Position numbers and translations under genes: made by a program. From Rhabdaerophilum sp. SD176 (GTDB lineage Bacteria > Pseudomonadota > Alphaproteobacteria > Rhizobiales > Beijerinckiaceae), in assembly GCF_030143245.1 (NCBI RefSeq), contig NZ_JARJNS010000001.1, positions 310,001 to 374,000 on the forward strand: 64,000 nt of DNA, given 5' to 3'. Positions 58,491 through 64,000 of the stretch are shown here, piece after piece; within the stretch, counting starts at the first letter, position 1, and each line of letters begins with the position of its first letter. The notes below the pieces were generated by a model that saw nothing but the letters and a program-made list of their open reading frames with translations, was not told the DNA's origin and searched no databases.

Positions 58491-59231
58491 ATGCGCATCG
58501 CCCTGCTGGCCGATATCCATGGCAACCGCGAGGCGCTGGAAGCCGTGCTGCGCGCCCTCCCCTCCCACCGGATCGACGGCCTCGCCATCCTCGGCGATGT
58601 GGTCGGCTACGGGCCCGACCCGGCCTTTTGTGTGGAGCGCGTGGCCTCGTTGGTTGAGGCCGGGGCGATGATCGTGCTCGGCAACCACGATGCCGCGATC
58701 GAGGGCGATGCCAGCGACATGAACCGTATTGCCCGCGAGGCCATCGAATGGACGCGGACGCAGCTTGACCCCGGGCATGCCGCGCTGATCCGCACCTGGC
58801 CGGAAACCCGGCGCCTGGGCGATGCGCTCTTTGTGCATGCCAGCGCCCGCGCCCCGCGCGCCTGGGAATACATTACCGGGCCGGGCGAGGCGGAGCGCAG
58901 CCTGCGCGCCACCGATGCCGCGATCACACTGGTGGGGCATGTGCATCAGCCTTGCCTCTGGCGGCTCACGGGCCTCGGCGTGGCGATTGCGCATGAGCCC
59001 CTGCCTGGCGCGGAGATCCCGCTTTCGCGCCATTTTCCCTGGCTCGGCGTGGTCGGCGCGGTCGGCCAGCCGCGCGACGGCCAGACCGCCGCCGGCTACG
59101 CGATCCTCGATCTGAAGCGGCGGACCCTGCTCTTCGGACGCGTCGGCTACGACCACTACACCACTGTGCGGAAACTGCGCGAGTCCGGCCTGCCCGAGCC
59201 GCTGGCCGTCCGCCTCCTCCGGGGGCGATGA
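58491..59231 (+). CDS. Calcineurin-like metallophosphoesterase
   Basis: This is a 246-residue protein with all motifs of the two-metal phosphoesterase fold: DIHGN (8-12), GDVVGYGPDP (35-44), GNHD (64-67) and GHVHQP (149-154). It most resembles the YfcE/MJ0936-like group, which acts on phosphodiesters or on phosphoproteins. A GGAGGA ribosome site lies just upstream of the ATG at 58491. The last codons overlap the kinase start by 4 nt, so both are made together. This suggests, as inference, that it reverses phosphorylation by the kinase or acts on a product in the same pathway. Confidence 0.9.
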   Translation: MRIALLADIHGNREALEAVLRALPSHRIDGLAILGDVVGYGPDPAFCVERVASLVEAGAMIVLGNHDAAIEGDASDMNRIAREAIEWTRTQLDPGHAALIRTWPETRRLGDALFVHASARAPRAWEYITGPGEAERSLRATDAAITLVGHVHQPCLWRLTGLGVAIAHEPLPGAEIPLSRHFPWLGVVGAVGQPRDGQTAAGYAILDLKRRTLLFGRVGYDHYTTVRKLRESGLPEPLAVRLLRGR

Positions 59232-60682
59232 GGGGCGCCATGGGCAGGATGCAGCTGGAAACCGGCTCGACAATCGAGGGCTTCCTGATCGGCCGGAAGA
59301 TCCATCAGGGCGGCATGGCCGAGATCTGGGAGGTCACCCATCCGGACCATGCGATCCCGCTGGTGATGAAGATCCCGCTGATCCTCGACGGCGATGATCC
59401 CACCATGATCGTCGGCTTCGAGCAGGAGCAGATGATCCTGCCGCGGCTGAGCGGGCCGCATGTGCCCCGCTGCATCGCCCTCGGGGATTTCTCGGCCCAG
59501 CCCTTTATCGTCATGGAGCGCCTTGCCGGCGAGAGCCTGCTGCCGCGCTTCAAGGCCGCGCCCCTGACCGCCTCCGAGGTGCTGGCGACCGGCGCCGCCA
59601 TCGCGAAGGCTCTGGTCAGCCTGCACGGGCAGGATGTCGTCCATCTCGACATCAAGCCATCGAACATCATGTTCCGCCCCACCGGCGAGGCCGTTTTCAT
59701 CGATTTCGGCCTGTCACGCCATCTCCGGTTGCCGGATCTCCTCGCCGAGGAGTTCCGCGTGCCGATGGGCACCGCGCCCTATATCGCCCCGGAGCAGGTG
59801 CTGAAGATCCGCGAGGAGCCCCGGAGCGATCTCTTCGCCCTCGGCGCGATGCTCTATGCGCTGGCCACCGGCGAGCGTCCCTTCGGCAACCCCAAGCACA
59901 CGACGAAGGCCCTGCTGCGCCGGATGTACGAGGCCCCTACCCCGCCCCGCGTGCTGCGGCCCGACATCCCCTCCTGGCTGCAGGAAATCATCCTGCGCTG
60001 CCTCGAGGTGAAGCCGGACCGGCGCTATGCCTCCGCAGCGCAGCTTGCCTTCGAACTGAACCACCCCGAGCATGTGACGCTGACCGACCGCGCCACGCGC
60101 GAGAAGACGCATTGGCTCCGCAACCTGATGTCCGGCCGGCTGCTGCCGCCGCAGGCCCCGCCGCTGAGCCGCCTGGGGGCCTATCGGCACGCCTCGCAGG
60201 CGCCCATTCTGATGGCCGCGGTCGATCTCTCGCCCGAAGGCGAACCGCTGGCCGGGATCCTGCGGGAAACCGTCTCGCGCCTGCTGGTCACCGCACCGGA
60301 ATCCCGCCTCGCCTGCGTCAACGTGCTGCGCACGGCACGGATCGGCCTCGACACGCTGGTCGACGATGACGGCACCTCACTGCATGTCCGCCGGTTGGTC
60401 GAACTCAAACACTGGGCCGCCGATATGCGCCTGCCGCCGGAGCGCCTGACCTTCCATGTGCTGGAACATTCCGATCCCGCACAGGCCATGCTGGATTTCG
60501 CGCGCAACAATGCGGTCGACCATATGATCGTCGGCGCGCGCGGCTCGGGGGGCGTCCGGCGCTACATGGGCTCGGTCTCGACCAGCCTCGTCGCCGAGGC
60601 GCCCTGCTCGGTGACCGTGGTGCGCAACCGCCTTGCCCTGCCGGGAGAGAGCGACACCAGGTTCACCGAAGCCGGGGCGTGA
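59228..60682 (+). CDS. Serine/threonine protein kinase fused to a universal stress protein domain
   Basis: This is a 484-residue protein. The Hanks-type kinase domain (about 15-285) has a Gly loop HQGGMAEIWEV, Lys48 in LVMKIPL, the catalytic loop HLDIKPSN (139-146), DFG at 159-161 and APEQ (187-190). The C-terminal part (about 315-475) is a UspA-type domain ending VDHMIVGARGSGGVRR and SVSTSLVAEAPCSVTVVR, with the ATP-binding Gly pattern G-x2-G-x9-[ST]. No membrane segment is seen, so it is cytoplasmic. It is translationally coupled (ATGA) to the upstream phosphoesterase. The start could be the ATG at 59240. Confidence 0.92.
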   Translation: MRGAMGRMQLETGSTIEGFLIGRKIHQGGMAEIWEVTHPDHAIPLVMKIPLILDGDDPTMIVGFEQEQMILPRLSGPHVPRCIALGDFSAQPFIVMERLAGESLLPRFKAAPLTASEVLATGAAIAKALVSLHGQDVVHLDIKPSNIMFRPTGEAVFIDFGLSRHLRLPDLLAEEFRVPMGTAPYIAPEQVLKIREEPRSDLFALGAMLYALATGERPFGNPKHTTKALLRRMYEAPTPPRVLRPDIPSWLQEIILRCLEVKPDRRYASAAQLAFELNHPEHVTLTDRATREKTHWLRNLMSGRLLPPQAPPLSRLGAYRHASQAPILMAAVDLSPEGEPLAGILRETVSRLLVTAPESRLACVNVLRTARIGLDTLVDDDGTSLHVRRLVELKHWAADMRLPPERLTFHVLEHSDPAQAMLDFARNNAVDHMIVGARGSGGVRRYMGSVSTSLVAEAPCSVTVVRNRLALPGESDTRFTEAGA

Positions 60683-60695
60683 ACGGCCGGCGCCG

Positions 60696-61376
60696 TCAGC
60701 GCGCCGAGGTCGCGGTTTTCGCCAGCCGGAACTTGCCCATTTCGGCCGGGCTCAGCCAGTACATCGATTCCGACGGCGTCTTGTCCATCACCATCGAGAG
60801 AGACTGGTCGACGCCCATCTGCCTGAAATAGCGCGAATAGGCATCGCGGATCGCGTCATGCTGCAGGGTGCCGCTGACCACCGTGCGGGTGACCGGATCA
60901 CGCACTTCCGGCCCGGTATGGGCGCGGTGAACCCCCACGCGGGAGCCCGGCACGAAATAGCGGCTCTTGCCGCCGGCCAGCACCAGCACGCAGGCGGAGG
61001 CACAGACGCCCGATGTCAGGCCCGTGCTGCGCGTCACAGATCCGCCTGCCGGCCGGCCGACAATCACCGACATTTTGAGTTTGCGGATCATCAGCCCAAG
61101 GGCCGCCGCACCGGCATTGAAGCCGCCCGGGCTCTCGACCACAACGATGCTCGACAGCCGGTGCGATTTGGCGGCATTGGCAACGAAATCCGCGAAAATC
61201 AGGTGCTCGTTCTGCTGGATCGTGCCCGAAGCATGGATGATCTTCGGGCAGCCCGCCCCGCATCCGTCAAGTTCCGCCTCGACCAGCCGGTAGCTCATGG
61301 CCTGTGCGCCGGCACCAAGCCCGCCGAACAGCCCGGCCGCAATGACGGCCCGAACCGCCTGACTGATGATCCGCAT
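60696..61376 (-). CDS. Exported ClpP-fold protein (COG3904-like), copy 2
   Basis: This is a 226-residue relative of the protein at 57.3-58.0 kb. It has a signal peptide (AVIAAGLFGGLGAGAQA), the oxyanion block VESPGGFNAGA (80-90), candidate nucleophile Ser127 in GVCASACVLVLAGG and candidate His150 in VGVHRAH. A GGGGAGG ribosome site precedes the ATG at 61376. It converges on the kinase gene with a gap of 13 bp. The Ser and His positions and the CASAC motif are shared with copy 1, while overall sequence is divergent, so the duplication is old or they were acquired separately. Confidence 0.82.
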   Translation of the reverse strand: MRIISQAVRAVIAAGLFGGLGAGAQAMSYRLVEAELDGCGAGCPKIIHASGTIQQNEHLIFADFVANAAKSHRLSSIVVVESPGGFNAGAAALGLMIRKLKMSVIVGRPAGGSVTRSTGLTSGVCASACVLVLAGGKSRYFVPGSRVGVHRAHTGPEVRDPVTRTVVSGTLQHDAIRDAYSRYFRQMGVDQSLSMVMDKTPSESMYWLSPAEMGKFRLAKTATSAR

Positions 61377-61464
61377 GCCAACCTCCCCTTGCAGAACCGC
61401 AAAGGTGGCATGAAACCCTCGCCAGCCGCAAGCGACGCAACAGCGCGGGACCGACGCATGGAAA

Positions 61465-61489
61465 AGGCGCCCCGAAAACCGGGGCGCCT
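61465..61489 (-). terminator. Intrinsic terminator of lon
   Basis: AGGCGCCCCG and CGGGGCGCCT form a perfect 10-bp stem with a 5-nt loop (61475-61479). On the minus strand it is followed by TTTTCC. It lies 21 bp after the lon stop. Confidence 0.88.
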
Positions 61490-61510
61490 CGATCCTTGTC
61501 GGGCCAGGCC

Positions 61511-63952
61511 TCAATGGGCGCGGGCGGTGACGGCGGCGTCTTCCTTGGCCTTTGCAGCGGCCTTGGCTTCGGCTTCCTCGTCCCACTCGATCGCCTCAGG
61601 CTGCCGCACAAGCGCGCGCCTGACCACCTCGTCCATGCGAGAGACCGGGACGATCTCCAGCCCGTTCTTCACGTTGGACGGGATTTCCGCGAGGTCCTTC
61701 ACGTTGTCTTCGGGGATCAGCACCGTCTTCATGCCGCCCCGGAGGGCCGCGAGGAGCTTCTCCTTGAGCCCGCCGATCGGCAGGACACGGCCCCGCAGCG
61801 TGACTTCGCCGGTCATGGCGATGTCGCGCCGGACGGGAATGCCCGTCAGGACGGAGACAATCGCCGTGGCCATCGCGATGCCCGCCGACGGTCCATCCTT
61901 CGGCGTCGCGCCCTCCGGCACGTGCACATGGATGTCCTTCGTGTCGAAGAGCGGCGGCTTGATACCGAACTCGATACAGCGGCTGCGGACATAGGAGGCC
62001 GCCGCAGAGATCGATTCCTTCATCACGTCACGCAGGTTGCCCGTGACAGTCATCTTGCCCTTGCCGGGCATCATGACGCCTTCAATGGTCAGCAATTCGC
62101 CACCGACCTCGGTCCAGGCGAGGCCCGTGACTACGCCGACCTGATCTTCGGCCTCGACCTCGCCATAGCGATACTTGGCCGGGCCGAGATAGGATTCGAC
62201 CTTGGCCTCGTCGATGACGACCGCCTTGACCGGGTTGTCGGTGCCGGCTGCCAGCAGGATCTCCTTGACGGCCTTGCGGACGAGGTTGGAGATCTCGCGC
62301 TCGAGATTGCGGACGCCGCTTTCGCGGGTGTAGCGCCGCACCAGAAGCAGAAGGGCTTCGGGCGTGATGCTCCATTCCGAGGCATCGAGGCCGTGCTTCT
62401 TCAGCGAGTTCGGGATGAGATGCTTGCGGGCGATCTCGGCCTTCTCGTCTTCTGTATAGCCGGCGATGCGGATGATCTCCATCCGGTCCATCAGCGGGCC
62501 CGGAATGTTGAGCGTGTTCGCCGTCGTCACGAACATCACGTTCGACAGGTCATAATCGACCTCGAGATAATGGTCGTTGAACGTCGTGTTCTGCTCCGGA
62601 TCCAGCACTTCCAGCAGCGCCGAGGACGGATCACCCCGGAAATCCATGCCCATCTTGTCGATCTCGTCGAGCAGGAAGAGAGGGTTCGAGGTCTTCGTCT
62701 TGCGCAGGCTCTGGATGATCTTGCCCGGCATCGAGCCGATATAGGTCCGGCGATGGCCCCGGATCTCGGCCTCGTCCCGCACGCCGCCCAGGCTCATCCG
62801 GATGAATTCACGCCCGGTGGACTTGGCGATCGACTTGCCGAGCGAGGTCTTGCCGACACCCGGCGGGCCGACAAGGCACAGGATCGGCCCGGTCAGCTTG
62901 TTCGCGCGGCTCTGGACCGCGAGATACTCGACGATCCGGTCCTTGACCTTGTCGAGGCCGAAATGGTCGGCATCGAGGACTTCCTGAGCCAGCCGCAGGT
63001 CCTTCTTGACCTTCGACTTCTTGCCCCAGGGCAGCGAGAGCATCCAGTCGAGGTAGTTGCGCACAACGGTGGCTTCCGCCGACATCGGCGACATCTGCCG
63101 GAGCTTGCGCAATTCATGGTTCGACTTGTCGCGCGCCTCTTTCGAGAGCTTGGTCCGCGCGATCTTGTCCTCCAGTTCGGCCAGCTCGTCCTTGCCGTCC
63201 TCGTCGCCGAGTTCCTTCTGGATCGCCTTGATCTGCTCGTTGAGGTAATATTCGCGCTGGGTCTTCTCCATCTGGCGCTTGACGCGCGTGCGGATGCGCT
63301 TCTCGACCTGCAGGACCGAGATCTCGCTCTCCATCAGGCCGAGCACCTTCTCGAGGCGGCGCGCCACCTTGGTGATCTCCAGCACGGCCTGCTTGTCGGC
63401 GATCTTCACCGCGAGATGCGAGGCGACGGTATCCGCCAGCTTGGCATAATCCTCGATACCGGCAATGGTCGAGACCACATCCGGCGAGACCTTCTTGTTC
63501 AGCTTGGCATAGCCCTCGAACTCGCTGGTCACCGAGCGCGCGAGCGCCTCGATCTCCACCGGGTCGCTGTAATCCTCCTCGAGCACGGTCACTTCGGCTT
63601 CGAGGAAATTCTCGTTCGCGACGATATCGGCACGCCGGGCCCGGCTCACGCCTTCGACGAGCACCTTCACTGTGCCATCGGGCAGCTTGAGCAGCTGCAG
63701 CACCGTGGCAAGGCTGCCGATCTGGTAGATCTGGTCAGCCGCCGGGTCATCATCGGTGGCGTTGAACTGCGTCGCCAGCAGGATGTGGCGGTCGCTCCGC
63801 ATCACCTCTTCCAGCGCCTTGATCGATTTCTCGCGGCCGACAAAGAGCGGCACGATCATGTGCGGGAAAACGACAATATCCCGCAGCGGCAGCACCGGAA
63901 CAACTTCCGTGGAGCCCGGAACGGGGGTGGCACGCTTCTTGTCAGCGCTCAT
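61511..63952 (-). CDS. lon: ATP-dependent protease Lon
   Basis: Lon degrades misfolded and regulatory proteins in the cytoplasm. It has 813 residues. The N-terminal substrate-binding LON domain starts at VPVLPLRDIVVFPHM. The coiled region, the AAA+ module with Walker A GPPGVGKT (362-369) and Walker B FLLDEIDKMG, and the C-terminal protease with catalytic Ser689 (PKDGPSAGIA) and Lys732 (GLKEKLLAA) are all present. The last 20 residues are an Ala/Glu/Lys-rich tail. AGAGGA precedes the ATG. A strong terminator follows. HspQ, a Lon modulator in enterobacteria, is encoded elsewhere in the window. Confidence 0.97.
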   Translation of the reverse strand: MSADKKRATPVPGSTEVVPVLPLRDIVVFPHMIVPLFVGREKSIKALEEVMRSDRHILLATQFNATDDDPAADQIYQIGSLATVLQLLKLPDGTVKVLVEGVSRARRADIVANENFLEAEVTVLEEDYSDPVEIEALARSVTSEFEGYAKLNKKVSPDVVSTIAGIEDYAKLADTVASHLAVKIADKQAVLEITKVARRLEKVLGLMESEISVLQVEKRIRTRVKRQMEKTQREYYLNEQIKAIQKELGDEDGKDELAELEDKIARTKLSKEARDKSNHELRKLRQMSPMSAEATVVRNYLDWMLSLPWGKKSKVKKDLRLAQEVLDADHFGLDKVKDRIVEYLAVQSRANKLTGPILCLVGPPGVGKTSLGKSIAKSTGREFIRMSLGGVRDEAEIRGHRRTYIGSMPGKIIQSLRKTKTSNPLFLLDEIDKMGMDFRGDPSSALLEVLDPEQNTTFNDHYLEVDYDLSNVMFVTTANTLNIPGPLMDRMEIIRIAGYTEDEKAEIARKHLIPNSLKKHGLDASEWSITPEALLLLVRRYTRESGVRNLEREISNLVRKAVKEILLAAGTDNPVKAVVIDEAKVESYLGPAKYRYGEVEAEDQVGVVTGLAWTEVGGELLTIEGVMMPGKGKMTVTGNLRDVMKESISAAASYVRSRCIEFGIKPPLFDTKDIHVHVPEGATPKDGPSAGIAMATAIVSVLTGIPVRRDIAMTGEVTLRGRVLPIGGLKEKLLAALRGGMKTVLIPEDNVKDLAEIPSNVKNGLEIVPVSRMDEVVRRALVRQPEAIEWDEEAEAKAAAKAKEDAAVTARAH

Positions 63953-64000
63953 CGCTTGGTCCTCTGTTCAGGTCGCCCGCGCCGGACAGCCCTTGCGGGG

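Overview
The window is a chromosomal segment of a high-GC (about 65% by eye) alphaproteobacterium, most probably of the order Hyphomicrobiales (Rhizobiales). The evidence is the gene order: nuoA-N followed by birA, rnj, mce, a DUF1467 gene, proS, lolC/lolD and dnaE, then rpsB-tsf-pyrH-frr-uppS-cdsA-rseP-bamA-lpxD-fabZ-lpxA-lpxB. Family traits agree: a short proS, one Lol permease, an IalB protein, HspQ, SdhE and DUF502. I see no phage, IS element, CRISPR array or rRNA. The genus cannot be fixed from the sequence alone.

Layout, left to right. (1) 1-6.2 kb: the 3' part of a UbiH/COQ6-type hydroxylase, an AEC permease, an LpxL-like acyltransferase, hspQ, an IalB-family exported protein and an orphan YejA-like binding protein. 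(2) 6.2-14.3 kb: a degenerate AMP-ligase-like protein, then mfd, sdhE, recG and a DUF502 membrane protein. (3) 14.3-27.1 kb, all minus strand: the envelope and translation cluster from rpsB down to lpxB. It links ribosome and elongation-factor production, UMP kinase, ribosome recycling, undecaprenyl-PP and CDP-diacylglycerol synthesis, the site-2 protease, outer-membrane protein assembly and lipid A synthesis. dxr and lpxI, usual members of this cluster in the group, are not here. (4) 27.3-38 kb: dnaE with a short leader ORF and a good promoter, lolD, lolC, proS, DUF1467, mce, rnj and birA. (5) 37.9-55.3 kb: a complete 14-gene respiratory complex I operon (nuoA to nuoN) with separate nuoC and nuoD. 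Five extra ORFs are interleaved in it, two of them clearly lower in GC than their neighbours. (6) 55.3-61.4 kb: an accessory zone between nuoA and lon. It holds tRNA-Asp and tRNA-Val, a DMT permease, a small secreted protein, two related exported ClpP-fold proteins, and a translationally coupled metallophosphoesterase / Ser-Thr kinase-universal stress protein pair. hupB, often found next to lon in relatives, is missing here. (7) 61.5-64 kb: lon.

Most of the window is core housekeeping. The least explained parts are the ORFs embedded in nuo, the kinase/phosphoesterase/ClpP-like zone, the AMP-ligase-like pseudoenzyme, the shared C-terminal domain on RpsB and NuoE, and the dnaE leader ORF. GC figures quoted below are hand counts over single 60-base lines. 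Gene-order comparisons come from general knowledge, not from a search.
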